Source: Rhizobium sp. BK251 (GTDB lineage: Bacteria > Pseudomonadota > Alphaproteobacteria > Rhizobiales > Rhizobiaceae). Taken from it: a stretch of DNA of 64,000 nt. Every line of letters begins with the position of its first letter. Within the stretch, counting starts at the first letter, position 1. The stretch covers positions 186,001 through 250,000 of the forward strand of contig NZ_SLUQ01000008.1 of NCBI RefSeq assembly GCF_004345245.1. The letters run 5' to 3'. This document shows positions 17,140 through 24,768 of this stretch, piece by piece. The notes beneath the pieces were generated by a model. The model made no database searches. It was not told the origin of the DNA and worked only from the letters and a program-made list of their open reading frames with translations. Made by a program: the position numbers and the translations under genes.

Positions 17140-17841
17140 ATGATCGATGCCCGCAAACTCTTGGATCAGTTTCTCGGCTCGCAGGTGCCCGGAATGCAGG
17201 GTAGCGTCCGCGACAAGGCCGGCGACATCACCAGGCTTGCCAAGGACAATCCGCTCCTGACCGGGGGCATCGCAGCGGCGTTGCTCGGTACCAAGACCGG
17301 GCGCAAGCTTGCGGGCAATGCCGTGACGATCGGCGGCCTCGCCGCCGTCGCAGGCCTTGGTTATCTCGCATACAAGAACTACCAGTCCGGCCAGGCGCCG
17401 CAGACGGCGACGCCAAGCGAGCCGCAGTTGCTTCCGCCGCCGGCCGAATCCGGCTTCGCTACGCAGCCGAGCGTGCTCAGCAACGAGTTTGCGCTGACGC
17501 TGGTGCGCGCGATGATCGCCGCTGCCCGTGCCGATGGCCATATCGACGATGCCGAACGCGACCGCATCCTCGGCAAGCTCAAGGAAGCGGGCCTCGGCGC
17601 AGAGGTCGAGAGCTTTCTGTTCAAGGAGCTTTCCAGCCCCGTCGATCTCGATTCGATCCTTTCTGCCGCGACAACCGAAGAGCAGCGCGTGGAGGTCTAT
17701 ACGGCTTCGAGACTGGCAATCGAGCCGGATTCACGCGCCGAGAGGGGCTATCTCGATCAGCTCGCCGGACGCCTCGGCCTTCCCGATGCGCTGGTCGACC
17801 ACATCGAGGCGACTGTTTCCTCGGCAAAGGTTGGGCTGTGA
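17140..17841 (+). CDS. DUF533 (TerB-like) inner-membrane protein
   Basis: 233 residues. The N-terminal third has hydrophobic stretches around residues 38-50 and 58-77. A Pro/Gln-rich linker follows, then a soluble helical DUF533 domain related to TerB (MIAAARADGHIDDAERDRIL, acidic metal-binding-type pattern). A GGAGGAAC site precedes the ATG. The function of DUF533 is unknown; enterobacterial YebE belongs here and responds to envelope stress. It stands alone between the eda terminator and the GNAT gene 69 bases downstream. Confidence 0.85.
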   Translation: MIDARKLLDQFLGSQVPGMQGSVRDKAGDITRLAKDNPLLTGGIAAALLGTKTGRKLAGNAVTIGGLAAVAGLGYLAYKNYQSGQAPQTATPSEPQLLPPPAESGFATQPSVLSNEFALTLVRAMIAAARADGHIDDAERDRILGKLKEAGLGAEVESFLFKELSSPVDLDSILSAATTEEQRVEVYTASRLAIEPDSRAERGYLDQLAGRLGLPDALVDHIEATVSSAKVGL

Positions 17842-17910
17842 ACCTGCAACCATGTGGCCAGTTGCCTTTCGCCGGCGGCTGGCCTATCCACTCCTAAAAA
17901 GGGAGTGTGC

Positions 17911-18606
17911 ATGCGCGATCTCGAAAATTACAATGTCCCTGCTCCCGGCCCGGTCACACTCGAGGGCCGTTTCGTAACGATTGAGCCCTATGAGAGGGAC
18001 CGGCATCTCCACACGCTCTGGGAGGCGCTTGGCGGTGCCGATGGTGTCGATGCGCTCCTGAGGTTCTTCCCGAATGACGATTTTGCCAGCATCGACGAGT
18101 TCGGCGCCTGGCTCGACAAGGCGCGTGTGCAGTCGAACTTCGTGACGCTCGTCTTCCGCCACAACGGCACGAGTGACGTGGTCGGCATGGCGACTTACAT
18201 GCGGCCGGATCCGAAGAATGGGGTCGTCGAGGTAGGCTCGGTCGCCCATGGGCCGGACATGAAGCGCTCGCCGCTTGCGACCGAGGCGCACTACTTGATG
18301 GCCAGGCACGTCTTCGACGATCTTGGGTATCGCCGTTACGAATGGAAGTGTCACAACCAGAATGAGGCGAGCAAGGTGACGGCCAGCCGCTATGGCTTCA
18401 CCTTCGAAGGCGTCTTCCGCCAGCATATGATCTCCAGGGGCGCCAATCGTGATACGGCCTGGTTCTCGATGATCGACGGCGAATGGCCGCTGCTGAAAGC
18501 GGCCTTCGAGGGTTGGCTTTCGCCCCTGAACTTCGACGAGAACGGCAGGCAGCGCCGGCGGCTGGAAGACATCCGTGCCGAACTGAAGGGGGAAGGGCGC
18601 ACATGA
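17911..18606 (+). CDS. GNAT-family N-acetyltransferase (RimJ/RimL-like)
   Basis: 231 residues with the GNAT fold of the RimJ/RimL group: VTLEGRFVTIEPYERDRH at the N-terminus, then the acetyl-CoA region around SPLATEAHYLMARHVFDDLGYRRYEWKCHNQNEAS, which is strongly typical of this subgroup. It uses acetyl-CoA to modify an amine, protein or small molecule. ATG 17911 lies 5 bases after GGGAG; the open frame upstream is not conserved-looking. The stop codon overlaps the start of the next gene (ATGA). The substrate is unknown. Confidence 0.92.
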   Translation: MRDLENYNVPAPGPVTLEGRFVTIEPYERDRHLHTLWEALGGADGVDALLRFFPNDDFASIDEFGAWLDKARVQSNFVTLVFRHNGTSDVVGMATYMRPDPKNGVVEVGSVAHGPDMKRSPLATEAHYLMARHVFDDLGYRRYEWKCHNQNEASKVTASRYGFTFEGVFRQHMISRGANRDTAWFSMIDGEWPLLKAAFEGWLSPLNFDENGRQRRRLEDIRAELKGEGRT

Positions 18607-18824
18607 GCGACGGCGATCCGAGATCGGAGACGCGTTCGCAGGCCATCGCGGCGGCGATCATCCTCGCCTGCGCGGGATTGGTCATCTATTTCCTGCCGAC
18701 GATCGTGCTGTGGTTCGGCGGCTTCTCGCCCTGGCTCGGTTCGGCGGTCGGCGTTTGCCTCGTGTTCGCCTTCTTCATGGTCTTTTGGCTAAGGGCGCGC
18801 TACCAGCGCAGCAAGGGTCGCTGA
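18603..18824 (+). CDS. Small two-helix membrane protein, unknown function
   Basis: 73 residues with hydrophobic segments at roughly 13-33 and 44-62 and a basic C-terminus (RARYQRSKGR), predicting an inner-membrane protein with both ends inside. Its ATG overlaps the stop of the acetyltransferase gene by the ATGA arrangement, so it is probably co-translated with it. I recognise no domain. It ends nine bases before the convergent NicO gene. Confidence 0.8.
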   Translation: MSDGDPRSETRSQAIAAAIILACAGLVIYFLPTIVLWFGGFSPWLGSAVGVCLVFAFFMVFWLRARYQRSKGR

Positions 18825-18833
18825 CGCTTCTCC

Positions 18834-19916
18834 TCAGGCCTGCAGCGCGGCGCCGAGCAACAGCACACCGGTAAAGATGACGAGCAGCGCGCCGAGAATT
18901 TCGATGGCGTTGCCGATCCAGGTGGAAAGGCGGGAGCCGTGCCCGGCGTAGCGGAGAGCCGCGCCCTTGGCCATGACGGTCAGGATTGCCAGCAGCGAGA
19001 CGGTCATCGCGGTGCCGAGCGACATCGCAAGGACCGACAGGACGCCGCCGAGATAGAGCCCGTTCAGCAGCGAGAAGGTCATCACCAGCAGTGCGCCGGA
19101 GCATGGGCGAAGGCCAACTGCAACGACGGCCGACCAGGCCTCGCGCGCGCTGAACTTCTCGCCGTCAAGCGCCTCGGGATCCGGCATGTGGGACTGGCCG
19201 CAGGTCTCGCAGATCATGTCCGGACCGATCCGATGCCCGCGACCGGCACGATTGGACGTGGCGCTCCCGAAGAGGAAGGAACCTCCCTGTTCGCGATGGA
19301 CGTTGTCGGTCCAGTCCAGTGCCATGCTGACCGGGCCTGCCGGCGTGGCGAGCATCCGCTGCGCCGGGATGCGGCTCAGCATGGAGCGGAGCTTCCGGAA
19401 CAGCAGCCAGAGCCCGAAGAATATCACCATGACGAAACTGGCGAGTTCCAGAGCACTGGTCGCTTTCGTCAGGGTGATGCTGGTGCCGCGCAGCACCAGC
19501 CACGCGCAGCCGACGAGGAGGACGGCGACAAGGCCCTGCACGAAGGCGGAAATGAACGAGATGACAATGCCGCGTCTCAGCTGCGTTTCGTTGGCGACCA
19601 TGTAGGAGGAGATGACTGCCTTGCCATGACCGGGGCCGGCGGCATGGAAGATGCCATAGGCGAAGGAAAGCGCGATCAGCGAAGTCAGCTTCCAGGGATC
19701 CTCGCGCATCGCCTTCAACGCCGTCGTTAGGGAGCGGTAGAATGCCTGCTGCTCGTAGTTGACCCAAGCAAAAAGCGGCGCCAGCGGGCCGCCGACAGTG
19801 AAGCTCGGCTCGGCCGTGCCGATGCCGAGTGGCGATTGCGCATGCGCAATGCCGAAGGTCGCGAGGCCGATAAGGGCCGCGGCCGGCAGGAGCGCAATGC
19901 GGCAGGACTTCAGCAT
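18834..19916 (-). CDS. NicO/RcnA-family metal transporter, ZevB-like
   Basis: 360 residues with a signal-like first segment (cleavage near AHA) and about six membrane helices. Conserved family motifs are FAYGIFHAAGPGHGKAVISSY and VAVGLRPCSGALLV, both with metal-liganding His/Cys. Between them lies a soluble loop with an MICETCGQSHMPD stretch. It follows a DUF1007 gene with a 7-base overlap. That pairing matches ZevA/ZevB, a zinc acquisition system described in Haemophilus influenzae. The generic alternative is nickel/cobalt efflux, as for RcnA. The metal is inferred from the pairing, not seen directly. Confidence 0.85.
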   Translation of the reverse strand: MLKSCRIALLPAAALIGLATFGIAHAQSPLGIGTAEPSFTVGGPLAPLFAWVNYEQQAFYRSLTTALKAMREDPWKLTSLIALSFAYGIFHAAGPGHGKAVISSYMVANETQLRRGIVISFISAFVQGLVAVLLVGCAWLVLRGTSITLTKATSALELASFVMVIFFGLWLLFRKLRSMLSRIPAQRMLATPAGPVSMALDWTDNVHREQGGSFLFGSATSNRAGRGHRIGPDMICETCGQSHMPDPEALDGEKFSAREAWSAVVAVGLRPCSGALLVMTFSLLNGLYLGGVLSVLAMSLGTAMTVSLLAILTVMAKGAALRYAGHGSRLSTWIGNAIEILGALLVIFTGVLLLGAALQA

Positions 19917-20551
19917 GTGACCTCGAGCCTTGTCGCGAAGAGTTTCGACATGTTCGTGCCCGTCGGGTCATTGAAGAAGGCGTCGGTCAGCGAGTTCTTG
20001 TTTTCCGCAATCACCTGGTCGGCGTCGGGCCGCACCACCTGGTGCTTGCAGCCCTTGAAGCCATCGCCGACGAGGATCAGTTCCTTGTCCGTCGGAAAGT
20101 CGATCGAGGTGTAGAGCGTCGGATCATAAACGCCGAAGTCCAGTTTTCCCTTGAGCGGTATCTTCTCCGCCGGCTTGACGGCAAAGAACATCAGGAGCTG
20201 GCCATCCTTGTAGTCGACGTTGATGACGTCAGGCTTCTGAACCGTGACGTTCTTTCCGTTGATCGAAAGGTTCATGTAGTAGTCATAGTCGACCAGTGAA
20301 TCGCGAACGGTCGTGCCCACCTCTTCCAGTTCGGCAGGCTCGAGCTTCAGGTCGGTGTTCTTGTCGAAATCCATCACCACTGACGAGGAAAACACCTCGT
20401 CGAATCGCCAGACGTTTCGCAGCTCCTGAATGCTGCCGTCATCAGCGGCCACGATCTCCAGCCGCGCCTCGACGAAAATATGTGGATGCGCCATGGCTGT
20501 CGCCGGCGCGAGCATGACAAGCCCGGCAACCCCGAAGATGGATTTTTTCAT
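19910..20551 (-). CDS. DUF1007 periplasmic protein, ZevA-like
   Basis: 213 residues with a clean signal peptide (MKKSIFGVAGLVMLAPATAMA) followed directly by HPHIFVEARLEI, the DUF1007 hallmark whose His residues bind metal after processing. The family is periplasmic and is usually encoded next to a NicO-type transporter, as here, with overlapping reading frames (stop of this gene inside the start of the next). H. influenzae ZevA belongs to the family and binds zinc. Start ATG 20551 is chosen for the signal peptide; the frame runs open to 20860 but overlaps the LysR gene. Confidence 0.88.
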   Translation of the reverse strand: MKKSIFGVAGLVMLAPATAMAHPHIFVEARLEIVAADDGSIQELRNVWRFDEVFSSSVVMDFDKNTDLKLEPAELEEVGTTVRDSLVDYDYYMNLSINGKNVTVQKPDVINVDYKDGQLLMFFAVKPAEKIPLKGKLDFGVYDPTLYTSIDFPTDKELILVGDGFKGCKHQVVRPDADQVIAENKNSLTDAFFNDPTGTNMSKLFATRLEVTC

Positions 20552-20639
20552 ATGCCCGGTTACCGCGGTTGATGGTTGGTTTGATTCCTGTCCAGAGAAT
20601 TGGACGGAATTGGGACGCCTGGAAAGGCGGCAAATTGAA

Positions 20640-21533
20640 TCAGGCGTGCCGGCGAAACCAGTTGTGAAGGTAGTCCACGAATATGCGCACCTTGGCAGGG
20701 AGGTAGCGACGGTGGGGATAGACCGCATAGATCCCGCGATCGGTAGGAAGGTAGTCGTTGAAGAGCGTGACGAGCGTGCCCTCCTCGATCGCCTTTCTCG
20801 CGATGAAATCCGGCACCGCGGCGACGCCGAGACCCGAAAGCGCTGCACGCAGCGTGGCATGAGGGCTGTTGACTTCGATCGGGCCGCTCACCGCCACGCT
20901 AAAGGGGCTGCTGTCGGGATTGTAGAAGCGTAAGGTCGTCGGTGAACGGGCGTTCGTATCGACGATAAAGGGCACGCGCGCGAGATCGGAGGGGTGTTCC
21001 AGCGGCTGGTGGCTCTCGACGAATTCGGCCGTGGCACAGATATGGGTGCGGAAATCCGCGATCTTGCGGGCGATCATGCCTGAGTCCTCCAGCTTCGTGA
21101 CGCGCACGGCGACGTCGAAGCCTTCCTCGATCAGGTCCACGAAGCGGTCATCGGCAGCGATTTCCAGCGAAAGGTCGGGATTCTCCCTGGCAAAATCGAT
21201 GAGCGACTGGCCCACATCGGCATCGACGAAGGTGCGCGGCACGGAAATGCGCAGTCTTCCCTTGAGCTGCGCATTGTTCTCGCGCACGAGGTCGGCGAGA
21301 TTGTCGATCTCCTTCAGAATGTCGGAGGCCGTGCGATAGTAGGTGTGGCCGGCCTCGGTCATCGAGAATTGCCGGGTCGTGCGGTTGAGGAGCAGCGCGC
21401 CGAGCTCGTCCTCCAGCTCGCGGACGTATTTGGACAGCAACGCTTTCGAGCGCCCGGTCTTCCTCGCCGCGGCCGAAAAACCCTCCGCTTCAACCACGTC
21501 GATAAAAGCACGAATGCGGGTCAGGGTATCCAT
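20640..21533 (-). CDS. LysR-family transcriptional regulator
   Basis: 297 residues. A winged helix-turn-helix covers residues 1-60 (FIDVVEAEGFSAAARKTGRSKALLSKYVRELED), followed by the effector-binding domain. It belongs to the branch with the RISVPRTF and VRVTKLEDSGMIARKI segments, common among regulators of oxidoreductase or detoxification genes. ATG 21533 has GGAGG 11 bases upstream. A perfect 9-bp inverted repeat at 21565-21591 upstream of the start is a likely autoregulatory site. ZevAB-like genes follow 88 bases downstream on the same strand, but no direct link can be shown. Confidence 0.93.
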   Translation of the reverse strand: MDTLTRIRAFIDVVEAEGFSAAARKTGRSKALLSKYVRELEDELGALLLNRTTRQFSMTEAGHTYYRTASDILKEIDNLADLVRENNAQLKGRLRISVPRTFVDADVGQSLIDFARENPDLSLEIAADDRFVDLIEEGFDVAVRVTKLEDSGMIARKIADFRTHICATAEFVESHQPLEHPSDLARVPFIVDTNARSPTTLRFYNPDSSPFSVAVSGPIEVNSPHATLRAALSGLGVAAVPDFIARKAIEEGTLVTLFNDYLPTDRGIYAVYPHRRYLPAKVRIFVDYLHNWFRRHA

Positions 21534-21564
21534 GCGAGTGCCAATCCTCCGCCGTTGAGAAACG

Positions 21565-21591
21565 TTGAACAAATTACCCCATTTTGTTCAA
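21565..21591. promoter_or_regulatory. Perfect inverted repeat, probable LysR autoregulatory operator
   Basis: TTGAACAAA (21565-21573) and TTTGTTCAA (21583-21591) are exact reverse complements separated by 9 bases, centred about 45 bases upstream of the LysR start codon. LysR-type sites usually have this size and position. Confidence 0.7.
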
Positions 21592-21739
21592 TTATTTTCT
21601 GATGCCGGAGGATAAAAAAGTTCTTGATTATGACGGCGAATATTCCTATTTCCCGTTCAGCCCAAAGTCGCACGTGCCCATGGGTGTCCGCCGAACCCTC
21701 GAATTGGTGAGGAAATCGGTAAGGTACCTGGAATTAACC

Positions 21740-22060
21740 CCTCCAGTCGCTATTCCGGCCAACCGGAAAATGCGAGGACGCCTGAAGCAACGACGGTGCG
21801 GGCCTTTTTGTTCTCTCCCTGCTTTCCATCAGCGGGGGTTACTGAAGAGGCACACCTTCATTGCCGGAAGTGCGGTTGGGATCTTCCCTCCAATCCATGG
21901 CAGACAAAGCCGAACCCATACCGTGTTTGCGGTGTTGGTTCATCATTTGCGCATCGAGCGCTGCTAGGGATCCGGGGTCTCCACCGGCTGGTTCCTGAGC
22001 GGTTCTCGCATGCCCTTTGTCCTCCGGTTTTTGCCGGAGCTCTGGAATTGGAAGAGGGAA
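21740..22060 (+). promoter_or_regulatory. Long 5' leader of the ornithine decarboxylase gene, probable speF-type RNA element
   Basis: The decarboxylase start is preceded by more than 470 bases lacking a plausible gene. Local stems are visible: TTCCGG/CCGGAA at 21753-21768 and CTCCGG/CCGGAG just before the ribosome site (about 22022-22039). In several alphaproteobacteria a structured leader called speF lies in exactly this position upstream of ornithine decarboxylase genes. I infer membership from position, length and pairing, not from a covariance match. The boundaries are approximate. Confidence 0.5.
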
Positions 22061-22065
22061 TTGAC

Positions 22066-23199
22066 ATGACCACCCAGCGCATCCGCGACTTTCTCGCAAC
22101 CCGACGTCCCGACGGTCCCTGCCTCGTGGTTGACCTCGACGTCGTGCGCGACAATTTCCATGCTTTCCGTCATGCGATGCCGGACAGCGCCATCTACTAT
22201 GCTGTCAAGGCAAACCCGGCTCCGGAAGTCCTGAAGCTGCTCGCCGACATGGGCTCCAACTTCGACTGCGCGTCCGTCGCCGAAATCGAAATGGCGCTCA
22301 ATGCCGGCGCGACCGCTGCCCGTATTTCCTACGGCAACACGATCAAGAAGGAACGCGACGTCGCTCGTGCGCATGCGCTCGGCGTCAGCCTCTTTGCGGT
22401 CGACAGCCACGAGGAAGTCGAGAAGATCTCGCGCGCCGCTCCCGGCGCTCGGGTCTTCTGCCGCGTGCTCACCGATGGTGAAGGTGCCGAATGGCCGCTC
22501 AGCCGCAAGTTCGGCTGCGTGCCGCAGATGGCCGTCGACGTTCTCGTCTACGCCCACCAGCTCGGCCTGCAGTCCTACGGCGTATCGTTCCATGTCGGCT
22601 CGCAGATGACGAAGGTCGATGCCTGGGATTCGGCGCTCGCCGATGCCAAGCGCGTCTTCGTATCGCTGGCAAAGCAGGGCATCCACCTGCAGATGGTTAA
22701 CATGGGCGGTGGTTTTCCGACCAAGTACCTGCGCGATGTCCCGTCGGCCGAAGCCTACGGCAAGTCGATCTACCAGGCGCTGCGGAGCCATTTCGGCAAC
22801 CAGCTTCCGCAGACGATCATCGAGCCGGGCCGCGGCATGGTCGGCAATGCGGGCGTGATCAAGGCTGAAGTCGTCCTGATCTCGAAGAAGTCGGACAATG
22901 ACGATGCGCGCTGGGTCTTCCTCGACATCGGCAAGTTCGGCGGTCTTGCCGAGACCATGGACGAGGCGATCCGCTATCCGATCCGCACTGAGCGCGACGG
23001 CGACGAGATGGAGCCCTGCGTGATTGCCGGCCCGACCTGCGATTCGGCCGACGTGCTCTACGAGAAGAACCTCTACCCGCTGCCGGTGACGCTCACCATC
23101 GGCGACGAGGTCTTCATCGAAGGCACCGGCGCCTATACGACGACCTATTCGGCGGTCGCTTTCAACGGGTTCGATCCGCTGAAGGCCTACGTCATCTAA
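22066..23199 (+). CDS. odc2: Ornithine/lysine decarboxylase, alanine-racemase fold
   Basis: 377-residue pyridoxal-phosphate enzyme of decarboxylase group IV (eukaryote-like fold), close in size and motifs to rhizobial Odc2. K48 in YAVKANP forms the cofactor aldimine. The glycine-rich NMGGGFPTKY and EPGRG segments bind the phosphate. C325 in GPTCDSADV is the active-site cysteine contributed across the dimer. It makes putrescine from ornithine, or cadaverine from lysine. ATG 22066 follows GAAGAGGG. The long leader implies post-transcriptional control, possibly by polyamines. The neighbouring downstream GNAT gene is commonly linked to odc2 in rhizobia. Confidence 0.94.
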   Translation: MTTQRIRDFLATRRPDGPCLVVDLDVVRDNFHAFRHAMPDSAIYYAVKANPAPEVLKLLADMGSNFDCASVAEIEMALNAGATAARISYGNTIKKERDVARAHALGVSLFAVDSHEEVEKISRAAPGARVFCRVLTDGEGAEWPLSRKFGCVPQMAVDVLVYAHQLGLQSYGVSFHVGSQMTKVDAWDSALADAKRVFVSLAKQGIHLQMVNMGGGFPTKYLRDVPSAEAYGKSIYQALRSHFGNQLPQTIIEPGRGMVGNAGVIKAEVVLISKKSDNDDARWVFLDIGKFGGLAETMDEAIRYPIRTERDGDEMEPCVIAGPTCDSADVLYEKNLYPLPVTLTIGDEVFIEGTGAYTTTYSAVAFNGFDPLKAYVI

Positions 23200-23213
23200 G
23201 GTCAGATTTCGCC

Positions 23214-23234
23214 AGCCCCGTAGTCAGCCGGGGC
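23214..23234 (+). terminator. Weak terminator-like hairpin after odc2
   Basis: GCCCCG (23215-23220) pairs with CGGGGC (23229-23234) across an 8-base loop, 15 bases after the stop codon, without a T-run. Confidence 0.35.
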
Positions 23235-23293
23235 GGCACCTTCACAATTTCCTCTGGTACCGTCTGAAACGGTTTTGAGTGCGGGAGGCCAAG

Positions 23294-23884
23294 ATGGCCG
23301 CTGTCCTTAATTCTGTGCGCGCATTCTTTGCGCCCTCAAGCTTCGTCATCGATGCAGAAAACCCGGGCGATGTCGTCGCTCGCGAAAACCTGCTGGACCG
23401 CGCCATGGGCGTGGAGCGGCGCAAGAAATCGTCCGAGAAGCTGCGCCGCGGCCGTATCCCGGCGGACGGGCTCGCGCTCGTTGCCCGCGACCGAGACGGC
23501 CACGTGATCGGCACCGTTCGGCTCTGGAACGTCGAGGCCGGCGTCGGCATGGACGGCAATGCGATCAATGCGCTCCTTCTCGGTCCGCTGGCCGTCGATC
23601 CGGAGCACGGGGGCAAGGGCGTGGGTTCGGCCCTGATGCGCGCGGCGATCATGGAAGCAAAGCAGCGTGGCCACGGGGCGATCCTCCTCGTCGGCGATGC
23701 ACCTTATTACGAGCGTTTCGGCTTCTTCGCTGCAAAGGCTCAACACCTCGTCATGCCTGGCCCCTTCGAACGCTCGCGCTTTCTGGCGCTTGAGCTGGAG
23801 GAAGGTTGGCTTGACGGCGTGGCCGGCATTCTCGTCCCCACGGGACGGATGCTTGCCACCGCGCCGGTCCGGAAGGCGGCCTGA
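23294..23884 (+). CDS. GNAT-family N-acetyltransferase
   Basis: 196 residues. The acetyl-CoA site is clear: LLGPLAVDPEHGGKGVGSALMRAAIMEAKQRG, with the GGKGVGS pyrophosphate loop, followed by LVGDAPYYERFGF, typical of the PA4866/YhbS-like group. GGGAGG precedes ATG 23294. It is 94 bases after odc2 and ends at a strong terminator, so the two may share a transcript. Acetylation of a polyamine or diamine is an attractive but unproven idea drawn from the neighbourhood. Confidence 0.92.
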   Translation: MAAVLNSVRAFFAPSSFVIDAENPGDVVARENLLDRAMGVERRKKSSEKLRRGRIPADGLALVARDRDGHVIGTVRLWNVEAGVGMDGNAINALLLGPLAVDPEHGGKGVGSALMRAAIMEAKQRGHGAILLVGDAPYYERFGFFAAKAQHLVMPGPFERSRFLALELEEGWLDGVAGILVPTGRMLATAPVRKAA

Positions 23885-23891
23885 CCGGCTG

Positions 23892-23924
23892 AGCCCCTCC
23901 CTTTCAGCAGGGAGGGGCTTTTTT
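23892..23924 (+). terminator. Rho-independent terminator
   Basis: AGCCCCTCCCT (23892-23902) pairs perfectly with AGGGAGGGGCT (23909-23919) over a 6-base loop and is followed by six T residues. It ends the odc2-GNAT unit. Confidence 0.95.
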
Positions 23925-24019
23925 GCTTTGGCGGCATGCCAATCGGGTCGGAGATGGCCGACCCGCACGTTTCAAACTTTGCCACGACTACCTGATGAAT
24001 GTGCAGTCGCAACCGTTTT

Positions 24020-24105
24020 AATCGGATGCGAGTAAAAATTTGCCTGGAGGCGTCCCAAGCCCCTTACAATTCAATCGGATGCGATCTATATTGATTCAAT
24101 CAATA
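24020..24105. promoter_or_regulatory. OhrR operator region upstream of ohrR
   Basis: Two copies of AATCGGATGCGA occur at 24020-24031 and 24073-24084. The motif is the core of an imperfect palindrome AATCG-N4-CGATT. A separate perfect palindrome, TATTGAT-TCA-ATCAATA, at 24089-24105 adjoins the second copy. The region ends 23 bases before the ohrR start. The same motif occurs twice before ohr, pointing to a shared regulator, most simply OhrR acting on itself. Confidence 0.8.
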
Positions 24106-24128
24106 GAGAGCCCGGTTAGGATACGCCC

Positions 24129-24614
24129 ATGCCCACGTCCCAGACAGTTACGAGCGCGGATGACTCACAGGCCGACGGCCGGAAGCTTTCGAATTTCCTG
24201 TGCTTCGCGATCTACTCGGCGAACCTGGCCTTTGGCCGTGCCTACAAGCCAATCCTGGATGAGCTTGGCCTGACATATACGCAGTACATCGCCATGGTGG
24301 CGCTCGCCGAGCAGGATGACCAGACCGTGGGCGCGCTCGGCGAAAAGTTGTTCCTCGAATCCAACACGCTGACGCCGATCCTCAAGAAGCTCGAGTCGAC
24401 AGGCTACGTGAGGCGTCGCCGCGATCCCGCCGATGAACGGCAGGTGCGCGTCAGCCTGACGCCAGTCGGGCGCCGTCTTCTTGAAACGGATCCTGCCGTG
24501 TCGCTGGTCGATGCGACCGGGCTCGGCGACGAGTTCCCGGTCGTGCAGAAGTCAGTGGTAAGGCTTCGGGACAATCTGCTGCGAGCCACCCAGGCTGAGC
24601 GGGAGAAGGAATGA
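24129..24614 (+). CDS. ohrR: OhrR, organic-peroxide-sensing MarR-family repressor
   Basis: 161-residue winged-helix repressor. The N-terminal helix has NFLCFAIYSANLAF with the peroxide-sensing C25. Tyrosines in LGLTYTQYIAMV stabilise its reduced thiolate, and the DNA-binding region includes LFLESNTLTPILKKLESTGYVRRRRDPADERQV. Oxidation by organic hydroperoxides releases DNA. The single N-terminal Cys lacks an obvious second redox Cys in the C-terminal part, suggesting the one-Cys type. It controls itself and ohr, inferred from the four shared operators. An unrelated DUF3095 gene separates the two. Confidence 0.95.
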   Translation: MPTSQTVTSADDSQADGRKLSNFLCFAIYSANLAFGRAYKPILDELGLTYTQYIAMVALAEQDDQTVGALGEKLFLESNTLTPILKKLESTGYVRRRRDPADERQVRVSLTPVGRRLLETDPAVSLVDATGLGDEFPVVQKSVVRLRDNLLRATQAEREKE

Positions 24615-24693
24615 TGCCAGCGGCGTCGCCGGCGAGCCCAATTCAGGCCGTGCCGGCGACGCGCGGAATTTACAGTCTGGCCGATGCGAAAAT

Positions 24694-24730
24694 AGCGCCG
24701 TGCGAAATACGCACGGCGCTATAATATTTT
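24694..24730. terminator. Bidirectional terminator between ohrR and the DUF3095 gene
   Basis: AGCGCCGTGCG (24694-24704) pairs perfectly with CGCACGGCGCT (24710-24720) across AAATA. A T-rich stretch (ATAATATTTT) follows on the plus strand; on the minus strand the stem is followed by ATTTTCGC. It serves both convergent genes. Confidence 0.85.
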
Positions 24731-24768
24731 GAATTTGCTGCAGAACTCCGCCTAGGATGGATATTGGC

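Noticed and set aside
21584..21967. Plus-strand open frame in the odc2 leader
   Set aside because: No domain and no clear ribosome site; the region is better explained as regulator promoter plus untranslated leader. A short upstream peptide cannot be excluded.
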